Below are positions 1-7,754 of a stretch of 10,056 bases of DNA, one piece after another (position 1 is the first letter of the stretch; every line of letters begins with the position of its first letter). The stretch is taken from NCBI GenBank assembly GCA_003024985.2, contig PXIH01S0012560.1; one strand, written 5' to 3'. This DNA comes from Euperipatoides rowelli (lineage: Eukaryota > Onychophora > Udeonychophora > Euonychophora > Peripatopsidae). The notes under the pieces are model-generated. The model searched no databases. It was not told where the DNA came from and saw nothing but the letters and a program-made list of their open reading frames with translations. The position numbers were made by a program, and so were the translations under genes.

Positions 1-282
1 AAGCTTAAAACATTCAACTGACTTAGATTTTACAACTTTTTCTGGTAAACTATTCCAAAATGTTACAACTCTGTTTGAAAAAAAAAAAAAACTTTTGGTA
101 CAACAATAGTCTAGATCTATTAACTCTTAACTTGAATTTATGTTCCCTAGTTCTACGATCTTCATTAAATTTAAAAAAAAATTCATAAGTGATATCTACC
201 ATTCCATTTTCATCTCCCCTAGCCTACGCCTTTCTAAAGAGTATAACTTTAACTTTTTAAGCCTATCCGAATATGATAATCT
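1..282 (-). mobile_element. LINE (non-LTR retrotransposon) relic, C-terminal part of ORF2, 5'-truncated and frameshifted
   Basis: Read on the minus strand, this is the region downstream of the reverse-transcriptase domain of a CR1/L2/jockey-like LINE. In order it shows LSYSDRLKKLKLYSLERRRL (about 279-220), then DITYEFFFKFNEDRRTREHK and KLRVNRSRLLLYQK (about 205-92), then NRVVTFWNSLPEKVV followed by KSKSVECFKL (about 75-1). The combination 'YxxRLKKLxLxSLExRRLRGD ... DRRTRGH ... RVVxxWNSLPxxVV' is well known in this LINE group. The pieces lie in different frames. One break falls near 213-222, where several codons also seem lost. The other is at the 14-base A run at 78-91. The relic cannot encode a working protein. 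The element's 3' end lies beyond position 1. Its 5' end stops at about 282, where the tandem repeat begins, as expected of a 5'-truncated insertion. The clade is not certain. Confidence 0.85.
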
Positions 283-286
283 AGCA

Positions 287-875
287 ATAGGTAGGTTGTG
301 TGGGTTAGAGACTGTAGACAATGATAATAGACTTTTAGTTTTTTGGGGGTGCGGTGAGTGGTGGGGAATGATCCTGAAGTGTTGAACATACTTCCCAACA
401 TAGCACAAACTTGAAATTTGGCACGTGGGTAGGTTGCATAGTGTAGACTTTGAAAATAGACATTTTAATTTTATTTTTGGGGGTGGGGTGAGGGGTGAAG
501 AATGACCCTGAAGTATTTAGCATACTTCCCAACATGGCACAAACTTGAAATTTGGCATGTGGGTAGGTTGCATAGTGTAGAGAATGAAAATAGACTTTTT
601 GATTTTTGGGAGTGGGGTGAGTGTTGGGAATGATCCTGAAGTGTAGAGCATACTTCCCAACATGGCACAAACTTGAAATTTGGCATGTAGGTTGGTTGCA
701 TAGTGTAATAGACTATGAAAATAGACTTTTTTGATTTTTGGAAGTGGGGTGAGGGGTGGGGAATGACCCAGAAGTGTTTAGCATACTTCCCAACATGGCA
801 CAAACTTGAAATTTGGCATGTGGGTAGGTTGCATAGTGTAGACAACAAAAATATACTTTTGGATTTTTTTTAGGT
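287..875 (+). repeat. Tandem repeat array, about 4.4 copies of a 128-134 bp unit
   Basis: The landmark cttcccaaca recurs at 391, 525, 653 and 786, giving unit lengths of 134, 128 and 133. Each unit runs through a G-rich part (tttttgggggtggggtgagg), then aatgaccctgaag, then acttcccaacatggcac, then aacttgaaatttggcatg, then gggtaggttgcatagtgtag, then aaaatagactttt. The first unit is partial and starts around 287; the last fades out near 875. Open frames of 111 and 125 codons cross the array on the minus strand. The unit lengths are not multiples of three and the frame changes from unit to unit, so a repeat protein is unlikely. The strand shown is that of the unit as described here. Confidence 0.9.
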
Positions 876-912
876 AGGATTGGGTTTTCCCGGGTACTTT
901 AAGCTAGTCTTT

Positions 913-950
913 AATAAACATACTTTAAAAAAAAAAAAAACACACACACA
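913..950 (+). repeat. AATAAA signal, A14 tract and (CA)5 microsatellite
   Basis: AATAAA at 913-918 is followed 8 bases later by 14 A (927-940) and then CACACACACA (941-950). A poly(A) signal shortly before a pure A tract is what the 3' end of a retroposed transcript looks like. The sequence just upstream (876-912) joins the tandem array. I could not find a convincing target-site duplication, so the retroposition reading is an inference. The microsatellite itself is certain. Confidence 0.6.
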
Positions 951-1702
951 ATTGACATTGAAAGTAAGGAGCCAGTATTTGAATCAATCCACAACCACAT
1001 TTATCTTCACACATTTAATAAATAATTTAAAATTATATATTTTTTAAATTAAAATTAAATTCTGAGAATGCACATAGAATTTGCTTTAGCTAATGGTCGA
1101 GTCATCTATAGATGCAACGAATTAATTATTCCTATTTAAGCTTACTTACATTTTCTTTTTAATTATCTGATTAGTTGTACATAAAAGAATTGCTTATTAA
1201 CAGCATAGTACAAATGAAAATTATTTAATATGTAATAATATGCCTGCAATAATTAATTCAATTATAAGGATTGATAATAAATTGCTTATTATTTTTTTCA
1301 TTTTTATTTGCTTGCCATAATACTCGAACGAATCATATCTAGGCTATCAGTTATTTATTTTTAATGCGAGATAAGTTCTAAATAAAGAGATACTTTATTA
1401 AAAATATTGTATAAAAGAAAGTAATTTGTTGTGCAATAATAAAAGAATTGGTAATATTTTTATGCATATTACATCATATTGGTATACAAAGAAAAGCAAA
1501 TATCTATGTTGAAGAGATTATAAATTAAATTATAATAGAACAACATCCAACAAAATACATGCAGTTTTAAATAATTTCTTTGCAGTTGCATTTCTAGTTA
1601 GAATATAAACTAACATTTTTATGCAAATAATGCAATTCCTACTGCCAAGAAATGTTGCTTCCTCTCTAAACACACCTTATTCAAACTATCATTTAAGCCA
1701 TG
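951..1702. other. AT-rich DNA with no recognisable gene
   Basis: There is no open frame of useful length, no convincing exon and no repeat that I recognise. Composition is dominated by TTAAT/ATTATT-type words. It could be intergenic or intronic. Confidence 0.5.
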
Positions 1703-1764
1703 TTTACAATGGTCACTTTTCCGCAACACATTCCGGAATGCATTGCGATATTGACCAGTGTAAC
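1703..1764. repeat. Imperfect 62-bp palindrome (foldback) centred on TTCCGGAA
   Basis: The left arm tttacaatggtca (1703-1715) pairs with tgaccagtgtaac (1752-1764), 11 of 13 positions. Inside this, ccgcaacacattcc pairs with ggaatgcattgcg around the perfect palindrome CATTCCGGAATG (1729-1740). The outer edges fade gradually. It contains the AATGCATT word that is also frequent in the large foldback at 6863-7603. It is probably a small MITE remnant. Confidence 0.55.
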
Positions 1765-1805
1765 TGATAAGTGAAATCTTTTCTAGTAGAGCTTACAGAA
1801 TCCTG

Positions 1806-1838
1806 TACCGCAACAGCTTCTAGGTACCTGTTGTGGTA
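1806..1838. repeat. Hairpin: 11-bp stem, 11-nt loop
   Basis: TACCGCAACAG (1806-1816) and CTGTTGTGGTA (1828-1838) are reverse complements except for one position, which would be a G-U pair in RNA. The loop carries part of a GGTACC palindrome (1823-1828). CCGCAACA is shared with the preceding palindrome at 1721-1728, so the two structures may belong to one element. Confidence 0.5.
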
Positions 1839-2100
1839 GAGCCTCAGGCTTTCAGTTAAGAACCTATATCACAATACAATTTGCTAAAATTATGTCACAT
1901 CCGCTCTCGCTATGACCATGGGATTGCACACATGTTTACTTTTATAATGCTATTTGGATAGATGCCAAAGTTAAAGTTTTATTTATTATTTATTTATTGA
2001 ATCAAAGATTAAGCCATTGACTTATACAGTCATAATGCATTATTATAAAACTATTTTCATAACCTCTAACTAGTCGAAACCCGTCGAAATCGATGGTAAA
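1839..2100. other. AT-rich DNA with a TTTA-type low-complexity tract
   Basis: It holds a TTTATT-rich low-complexity stretch at about 1976-1999. I see no gene or regulatory signal that can be supported. Confidence 0.4.
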
Positions 2101-2280
2101 CACTCCCCCCCAAAAATGGGCAAGTCTATTTACATTGTCTAAAATGACGGAGTTCATTTGGGCCCCCCCTAGCACCCCCGAGTGATTGTAGACCTCTAGG
2201 GTAACACAAATTTCAAATTTGAACTTAATCGGAGCATCATAAAAAAAAAGTTTTTTTGGGCCCCCTAGCACCCCTATGTG
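2101..2280 (-). repeat. Diverged, inverted relative of the 287-875 repeat, with a duplicated GGGCCCCCTAGCACCCC-type motif
   Basis: Read on the minus strand it contains TAGACAATG..AATAGACTT followed by TTTTTGGGGG (about 2139-2104). This matches the order in the tandem array (tagacaatg..aatagactt..ttttttggggg at 313-350). It also contains TTTGAAATTTG, as in the array. On the plus strand a C-rich motif occurs twice, at 2160-2178 (gggccccccctagcacccc) and 2259-2275 (ggccccctagcacccc), about 98 bp apart. Each is followed by a loosely similar sequence, so this is itself an old duplication. An 89-codon open frame on the minus strand covers most of this block and is explained by its low stop density. 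Confidence 0.6.
2189..2233 (+). repeat. Dispersed repeat fragment, copy 1
   Basis: The sequence tagacctcta-ggg-taacacaaatttca and then gaacttaatcgga recurs, with a 7-base gap, at 2958-2995. The shared words are tagacctcta, taacacaaatttca and acttaat-gga. Confidence 0.7.
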
Positions 2281-2379
2281 ACCAACTAGGACCTTGACCG
2301 TTTATATACATTATAATGATTCCCTTTGTAATAGTTAATTTAATATTAATATTTATTATGCTATCCTCTGTTTACATTT

Positions 2380-2472
2380 ATTCGCACATTCCATTAGTTT
2401 ATTTCCATCCGTGTCGTGTTTACTTTAATTAGTAAATGCGTCACGGATGTTCTAATTTTGGAATGTGCGAAT
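2380..2472. repeat. 93-nt hairpin, pre-miRNA-like in shape
   Basis: ATTCGCACATTCCA (2380-2393) pairs perfectly with TGGAATGTGCGAAT (2459-2472). After an asymmetric internal loop, catccgtgtcgtgtttact pairs with agtaaatgcgtcacggatg, with one mismatch and two positions that would be G-U in RNA. The terminal loop is ttaatt. Stem length and a small loop match an animal miRNA precursor. The same shape is common in tiny MITEs, and the surrounding palindromes favour that reading. Confidence 0.6.
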
Positions 2473-2485
2473 CAATGCTAATTTA

Positions 2486-2511
2486 CTAATTATGCAAATT
2501 GGCATAATTAG
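2486..2511. repeat. Perfect 10-bp inverted repeat, 6-nt loop
   Basis: CTAATTATGC (2486-2495) and GCATAATTAG (2502-2511) are exact reverse complements around aaattg. Confidence 0.6.
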
Positions 2512-2586
2512 ATACTGTAAGGCATAAAAGCTTCTTTTGTATTACCATATTGTGTTATCTCGGAGAGGGACTGTAACCCACCCTTA

Positions 2587-2598
2587 GGACTGCAGTCC
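2587..2598. repeat. Perfect 12-bp palindrome GGACTGCAGTCC
   Basis: It is an exact palindrome in the GC-richer core of the 2366-2729 block. Confidence 0.6.
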
Positions 2599-2655
2599 GC
2601 CCTACGACATTCGTCCATTCCTTAAGGGATTATGTTGTTTTATTATTTTCTAGTA

Positions 2656-2683
2656 TGCTGGCTAGCCAGTTAGCTAGCCAGTA
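2656..2683. repeat. CTAGC-rich stem-loop and palindrome
   Basis: CTGGCTAGC (2658-2666) pairs with GCTAGCCAG (2673-2681) around a 6-nt loop, and T2656/A2683 also match. CTGGCTAGCCAG (2658-2669) is in addition a perfect 12-bp palindrome, so the segment can fold in two ways. Confidence 0.6.
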
Positions 2684-2957
2684 ATACTTACTGTATAAAG
2701 ATAGTCTATTTACATATTAATAAACAGAGTGAATTATTTACAGTAACCAGTTTCCGTTTGCCATTCATTCAATTATCACAGTATTAGCAGAGATAGCAGT
2801 TCCGCAGCAAACAAGCCAGTTTGTCTTTGACCATATTTTCTCAACTCCATTTAGTCCTGTCTTCTCCTTCATAATAGCAGCAGTTTTTATTAACCACAAC
2901 TTTCAATATTTCTGTAACGAGTTGCCCAGGAAAATGGCAATTCATTACAACATATTC

Positions 2958-2995
2958 TAGACCTCTAATGTAACACAAATTTCAACTTAATTGGA
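2958..2995 (+). repeat. Dispersed repeat fragment, copy 2
   Basis: tagacctctaatg, then taacacaaatttcaactt, then aattgga matches 2189-2233 apart from a 7-base deletion and a few substitutions. It lacks the C-rich motifs of the first copy. Confidence 0.7.
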
Positions 2996-4434
2996 CACAC
3001 CTTTGGGGAGAAAATGCAATTTATGAGTTCTGAATGATGAACAAACTGAGAAAATTTGTTTTTTAATATAATTAAATTAATAACATATTTCAAAAACAAC
3101 AAAAGAAACAAAATAAATTATAAAAGTAAAGAAAAACAATGAAGTTATAATAAGGAAATACTGTAAATCCTAACATATATGACTCACCTCACCTTTTCTC
3201 TCTCTTTTGATTTCTTTTACTCTTCCTCACCCAAATCAATTGTCTAAATCAAAGAATGCTTTTAATTTAATGCAAGCATCTATGATAACATTGATTAAAA
3301 TATTTATCATTTTCATTCTCAGAGAACATAATACTTTTTTTAATTATTATTATATATAATTGGTATAGTTAGAGCATTATTGGAGGCCATTTTTTTCAGG
3401 TGAATACTAGCTGATCAAATTCAGTTATGTAATTAAAAAGCTGAGTTAAGGCTCATTTACACTATCGGATGTCGAGAACCACATGGAACATGATTAATGA
3501 TTTCACACATACTGCAAATTATCTATCCTTTAATCTTTATATTAAAAACAAAAAAATCTTAAAATTTATCATTACTTTTTAAAGTTTTTATATTTTTAAA
3601 ATCATTTAATTACGATTTAAAATAATTTTTCTAGCCTTATACTGGGACTCAATACCAACCCTAAGGACAATAAGACACCCCCATGGGTCTAAAAAAATCA
3701 TTAGAAAATCCTGTAGATAATATTAACGTTAAAATTTAATTTAATCATTAATTAATTTTAAAATTTTTTTCAATAATTAATAACCTTTTAAATTGACATT
3801 ATATTTTTAGAAATATTCAAACATTAAAGGTCTAATCGCCCTCTACTATCCAAAAAAAAAACGAACTTGTGTAAACAAAATCCATGTTTTCTACATCATT
3901 TAATAAAAATCCACCATTAAACTTTTTGTTTTTAAACTAGGATGATGTACAAAGAAAATATCACATATAAGCTTGCAGAAAGTATAGCCTGCAGGCAATT
4001 TATCATTACAGGCACCAATTTACTGCTGAAAGCTATCCTAGTTTAGGCTGCACTAGAAGCACATGTTTAAACCTTTTTAAAAAATTTAAATAAGCTTTTA
4101 TTTTTAATTTAAAACATTAGAATTTCATAATAATGAAATGTATGTAAATCAATTGAAATGATGTGTTTAAGTCAATTAGAAATTATTACTTTTGATTGAT
4201 CAAACAAACCGTTGACTTTAATAATGATTAGTTTCTGCACTTTTATTTTTATTATAGAACATTCCAAATATGGCATTACATATTTTTTTGTGTGAAAAAT
4301 TCACTGATCTTTAAACTGAGTCTGTATATGCATTTTGGACCCAGATTAAGCTTTTTTTTTTACTCAAATTTTCTGATTGTCATCATAAACAATTTCCTCG
4401 CTTTTTTCCCCCTAAAATCCATTACCATTTACAA
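2996..4434. other. AT-rich gene-free stretch
   Basis: It contains long A/T-only runs and no convincing exon. The only structure noted is a 10-bp inverted repeat, AAACTAGGAT (3934-3943) and ATCCTAGTTT (4035-4044), enclosing 91 bp that include the palindrome GCCTGCAGGC. A 64-codon open frame from 4292 is low-complexity and hydrophobic and is not supported as a gene. Confidence 0.4.
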
Positions 4435-4605
4435 ATGGTTCCTAAAGATGGACACACAAACCCGATTGATGCTCAGGAGAAAATGATCATCACGTACAAG
4501 GTTTGTGTACTTAGTAATAGAAACATTGCACACAAAGTGAAATGTAAACAGTCTACTGTTAGGTGGTATCTAGCCAGAAAGGTTGAAACAAGCTACTATT
4601 TATAA
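4435..4605 (+). pseudogene. Probable transposase fragment with a helix-turn-helix-like segment
   Basis: An ATG at 4435 opens 56 codons ending at TAA 4603-4605. The upstream sequence stays open in this frame for some distance, so the start is arbitrary. Residues about 10-33 read NPIDAQEKMIITYK and VCVLSNRNIA. Residues about 34-52 read HKVKCKQSTVRWYLARKVE. The pattern 'EKxxIxxYxxxxSxRxIAxKxxxxxSTVxxxLxRK' is that of the N-terminal DNA-binding helix-turn-helix of Tc1/mariner and related transposases. What follows does not continue into a recognisable linker or DDE catalytic domain, and no terminal inverted repeats were found nearby. It is therefore at most a short relic. It is too short to exclude chance or a host helix-turn-helix exon. 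Confidence 0.4.
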
Positions 4606-6334
4606 CAAAATAAGGGCATCCTTCTGGGCATCAGTCACCAATATTTCATCTTTGTAAGTTCATTTCATTATTTCTTTCTTACACCGAGTACATTTTAGGA
4701 CTCCCAAATTGTCCCTAAATGGTAATACTGTACATTGTAAATTTTAATGCGTGAATGTGTTTTGTAAAGTTTGAATGTGTTTACTAAAATGTTTTGAATA
4801 TTTTGTCAAGTTTTTGTGGATACTTGTAAGCTTTAGTAAATAACAAGAATACTAGATTTCACTTAACTAATGCCCCACAATATCAGTTTTCACATAAAAT
4901 TGGCACAATATTCACCTGTATGTTTCTCTCTGCACAAAAACATTATACCCTATATTTTGACTTTCGTTTTAGGCCTAGGGTACTTTTTTAATTTTTTAAT
5001 TAATTGCAAAAATATAAAAACTTAACCAATTTTAATAATTTTTTCACAGTTTTAAAGCCAAACAATTACTGTATACTTTTAAAAATTTTTTAAAAAAAAA
5101 AAAAAAGTTTTCCCTAATGTTTATGAAAAATTATATATTTTCCCCTGCAGATCTAACTTAGTGTATATTTTTACAGAACAGGTCTCCGATCCGTTTTAAT
5201 CCGTCTCAAAAATGTAAATGTGTTTGTAAATTTGTTCAATATTTTTCTGCAGAATTTTGTACATAATCAATGAAATTGTTCTATACAATAGCCAATCACA
5301 TTCCTCTTCTTATTTCCACTAACATTTGTTATGCTTTTTAAGCATCCAAATGAATTCAAATAAACTTCTAACATTGTGCAAAATATTTTAGTTTCACTTT
5401 CATTTTCAAAGATGATGTTATCAAACTAAATCATTTGGGACAAGAACCACGCCTACTCTACTTCTAAAATCTAAGATATGATTGGTTCAAAGGCAAACAA
5501 GATGGAGAACAAACATATAGTTCTGTGTAAATATTGGATTTTTTTCGATGATTCCGGATGACGATGGATGGCTATCCATCTTTTAATTACATAAATCTGA
5601 CTGCGTCAGTCCACATGATATACACAATGGATGCATTTCGTAGAAGTATAAATCTGAATGTGGCTTTGCATTCTGAGAAATCATTTTTAAACAATTAAGA
5701 TAATTATGGAATTATAAGTTCACAAACTGATCTAATCGGATTGACCCTCTATAAATATTATATTTTCTTTTCTAATCTATATATTAATATGTGAAGGGAA
5801 AACTTTGATCCCTTTTTAAGCATATTGGGCCCACGGAGGAGTGTGAGATTTGGCAGAGTTGAAGTTTATATGGAGAGGGAGTGCAATGAGCTAAAATTTA
5901 TATAGGCTATACTGTAAAATTAAAACATTCATTGTTTAGCGTTGTGGCGGCTTTTTACAAAGGAAATTTTCTTATTGGTCGAATTTCGACCAACACTGGA
6001 TTACAAGTATTTATTTATTATTTCAGCTTCCATTTTATTATAATTATATTTCAGAAACAAACTTTTTTTTTTTTTTTATTAAGTTGGGCTTGGGATCTGG
6101 GAGATATCTTTTAATCTGATTTGCTCACTTAATTTATTTATACAATATTGCATCAAGTAATCCATATGTAAATAGTTGTTTTAAAGTGGTTATTTTGAGA
6201 CTACTCATTTATGATCTTAGAACCTTGTAAAAGATCAAATTGGTACTTTATTTCAATAAAATTTGTAGTCTTGAATTCTACATTATTATTACTTTTCTCG
6301 TCTTTATAAATAATTTTTATCCCTCTTATTACAG
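4606..6334. other. AT-rich stretch without supported genes
   Basis: It includes an A15 run (5092-5106), a T15 run (6063-6077) and a small inverted repeat, CTGAC-tgc-GTCAG, near 5600. A 60-codon open frame from 5932 ends in T-run-encoded phenylalanines and is not convincing. The segment 5430-5530 is slightly less AT-rich and has an inverted CCAAT box (ATTGG), but nothing that would decide on a promoter. Confidence 0.4.
5975..5993. repeat. Perfect inverted repeat TTGGTCGAA-t-TTCGACCAA
   Basis: Two exact 9-bp arms flank a single central base. It is CpG-containing in an AT-rich background. It could be a dimeric protein-binding site or a small transposon scar; nothing else supports either. Confidence 0.5.
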
Positions 6335-6358
6335 ATTTCATTCATAGCTCATTCTATT

Positions 6359-6443
6359 AAAAAAAAAAAAAAAAAAGGAATATGATTGGAACCAGAATAC
6401 GATTAAAACCTTTGAGGTAAAGAAATGATTTTTTTTTTTTTTT
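6359..6443. repeat. Homopolymer runs A18 and T15
   Basis: A18 occupies 6359-6376 and T15 occupies 6429-6443, flanking the tentative first exon at 6382-6416. They form a strong inverted pair and are prone to length change by slippage. Confidence 0.8.
6382..6416 (+). CDS. Tentative first coding exon of an unrecognised gene
   Basis: An ATG at 6382 (A at -3) opens MIGTRIRLKPL plus two bases (AG), followed by the donor-like GAG|GTAAAG. Ending two bases into a codon is exactly what the exon at 7693 needs, and the joined codon would be AGC (serine). A good acceptor (tatccctcttattacag, ending 6334) lies upstream, which would make 6335-6381 untranslated. In-frame stops precede the ATG, so coding cannot extend further left without a length change in the A18 run. 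At 35 bases, phase agreement alone is weak evidence. Confidence 0.22.
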
Positions 6444-6862
6444 AAATAGAAGTTTGAATTCTCGGCGATTTATCGTTTCTTCATCTGTAAAGTTGAGATC
6501 AAAATAAGCAGTCGTGCAGCTTAATTTAATTCACTCTATACAATATGACTTCCAAAACTTTTATTCAAAACTGAGAAAAGTGATAAAAATTGAGACCCAG
6601 TCTTACTTTCCTTCAGGATGAAATAAATTGCAAGTAATGGCCTAGTTTAAGAAAGAAATTTGACTTTTGGAAATTTTAAAATATTTTAAGAACACCCTTG
6701 GTGTTATAATAAAATAGACGTGTATTCACATATACTAAACAAACAAACAAAAAAATGAACTGACAATCTTAAAGGTATAATACCACCAAAAATAACATTA
6801 AAAATTAGATTTTTAAAAAGTCATTATTATTATTATGAGTAAATACAAAAGAATGGTTCTGT

Positions 6863-7603
6863 CTCGATTCGAGCATCCACAATGCATTGGGGTTATGGCG
6901 TCACTCAACAATGCTTTTAAACACAATGCACTTATCCATAATGCATTGCACCTAATTAACCTTAATGCAGTATAAATGGATTTGTATACCACTTATGATG
7001 TCATCTTCAGGAATATTTGTCCATTTTCTGAGAGGTGTGATTCATTTGCATATCATTTGCATAAATTTGCATAATGCATGCATAATTTTACCCACAATGC
7101 ATTGCAGTATGACTTTTGAATACCACATATGATGCCATTCCTGAACATTTCCAGAAATTCCTGTTGTTTTCCCAAGGGGTGTATGGCTCATTTGTATATT
7201 CAGCCTTGTAATGATTATCATTTTTTTAAGTTTGCCTTCGGCAATTTTTGGAAAACTTTAGGCATGTTGCCCATAATGCTTTTGGGGTCATTTTCAAATA
7301 ATGCAAATGGAATTTCTGGGAATGTTTGAGATGATGTCATAATATGTGGTATTCAATAGTCATTCACAATGCATTATGGATAAAATTATACATGTAAAAA
7401 GCAAATGTGATGCAAATGAGTCACACCTGTTCACAAAAATGGCCGATTATTGCAGAATATTCCCGAAGATGACATGATATGTAGTATCCAAATCCATTTG
7501 AAATGCACAAGGGTAATTGCAATGCATTGTCGATAAAAGTATTGAGTGATGTCATAGCTCCAATGCATTGTGTGTAAAAGCATTGTGGGTGCTTGAATCC
7601 GAT
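6863..7603. mobile_element. Foldback element: imperfect palindrome of about 740 bp
   Basis: The left half is an imperfect reverse complement of the right half almost end to end. Ends: gattcgagcatccacaatg (6867-6885) pairs with cattgtgggtgcttgaatc (7581-7599). Next, attggggttatggcgtcact pairs with the reverse complement of a segment ending near 7566. Then 6974-7051 pairs with 7410-7498, 7081-7139 with 7331-7390, and 7134-7160 with 7310-7341. The tip is the small hairpin TTGCC-TTC-GGCAA at 7232-7244, close to the midpoint. Each arm holds a degenerate internal direct repeat of about 135 bp: ataccac.tatgatg.cat at 6986 and 7120, and their counterparts at about 7332 and 7469. AATGCATT occurs six times, three per arm. 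Open frames of 66 codons (plus) and 83 codons (minus) within or overlapping it are by-products. It carries no transposase, so it would be non-autonomous. Confidence 0.85.
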
Positions 7604-7692
7604 TGGTCAGTGATGAATCATATAAAGTAGTTGTTTTTCTGATTTTTAAATTAGTGGATTTGGCCAATTTTCTATTCGCCATTTCATTTCAG

Positions 7693-7754
7693 CTTTGAGT
7701 TTTTTTACATGGAGTCCAATGACATCACTTTACAATTTGTGTTTATGGCATGGT
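7693..7754 (+). CDS. Tentative internal exon of an unrecognised gene
   Basis: It is preceded by a pyrimidine-containing acceptor (tctattcgccatttcatttcag, ending 7692) and followed by GTAAGA at 7755. The reading frame is c|TTT GAG ... GCA TGG t, giving FEFFYMESNDITLQFVFMAW. It starts with the last base of a codon and ends with the first base of the next. The next candidate exon (8157) starts with the second and third bases, so the join makes TTC (phenylalanine) and the frame stays open. The intron between them would be 402 bp. The peptide has mixed, protein-like composition rather than the low-complexity translation typical of this window. I do not recognise the family. Confidence 0.35.

Larger units (their letters stand above)
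2366..2729. mobile_element. Palindrome-rich block, possible MITE or solo LTR
   Basis: The block is bounded by CTCTGTTTA (2366-2374) and its near reverse complement TAAACAGAG (2721-2729). Inside are four distinct inverted repeats, listed separately, and a GC-richer section (about 2570-2610) unlike its surroundings. It also has gcataaaagc (about 2521-2530), resembling a TATA box, and AATAAA near the right end (2719-2724). These last two suit a retroviral-type LTR. However, no TG..CA ends with a target duplication and no clear primer-binding site were found. No coding capacity is present. Short terminal inverted repeats fit a non-autonomous DNA transposon equally well. Confidence 0.35.

Noticed and set aside
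335-848. Minus-strand open frames of 111 and 125 codons over the tandem array
   Set aside because: Unit lengths (134, 128, 133) are not multiples of three and the frame shifts between units; the openness follows from the G-rich plus strand lacking stop triplets on the other strand.
2002-2271. Minus-strand open frame of 89 codons
   Set aside because: It coincides with a diverged dispersed repeat, shows no domain and has no splice or promoter context.
2765-2872. Short minus-strand open frame (35 codons, starting MKEKTGLNGVEKIWSK)
   Set aside because: The composition is protein-like, but the frame is very short, bears no recognised motif and has no supporting signals; it is not enough to call a gene.
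3449-3470. ggctcatttacactatcgga as a transposon terminus
   Set aside because: It resembles some DNA-transposon ends, but no reverse-complement partner was found in the window.
4292-4486. Plus-strand open frame of 64 codons
   Set aside because: Phe/Leu/Ile-rich translation of T-rich DNA; the helix-turn-helix-like peptide lies in a different frame of its 3' part.
5977-5991. GGTCGAATTTCGACC as a Pol III B box (tRNA or SINE)
   Set aside because: The match to the B-box consensus is poor, there is no A box at suitable distance and no cloverleaf can be drawn.
5932-6114. Plus-strand open frame of 60 codons
   Set aside because: Depends on a T15 homopolymer and AT-rich codons; no motif.
7129-7682. 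Open frames inside or overlapping the large foldback (66 codons plus, 83 codons minus)
   Set aside because: They are explained by the inverted repeat, contain no recognised domain and differ between the two arms.
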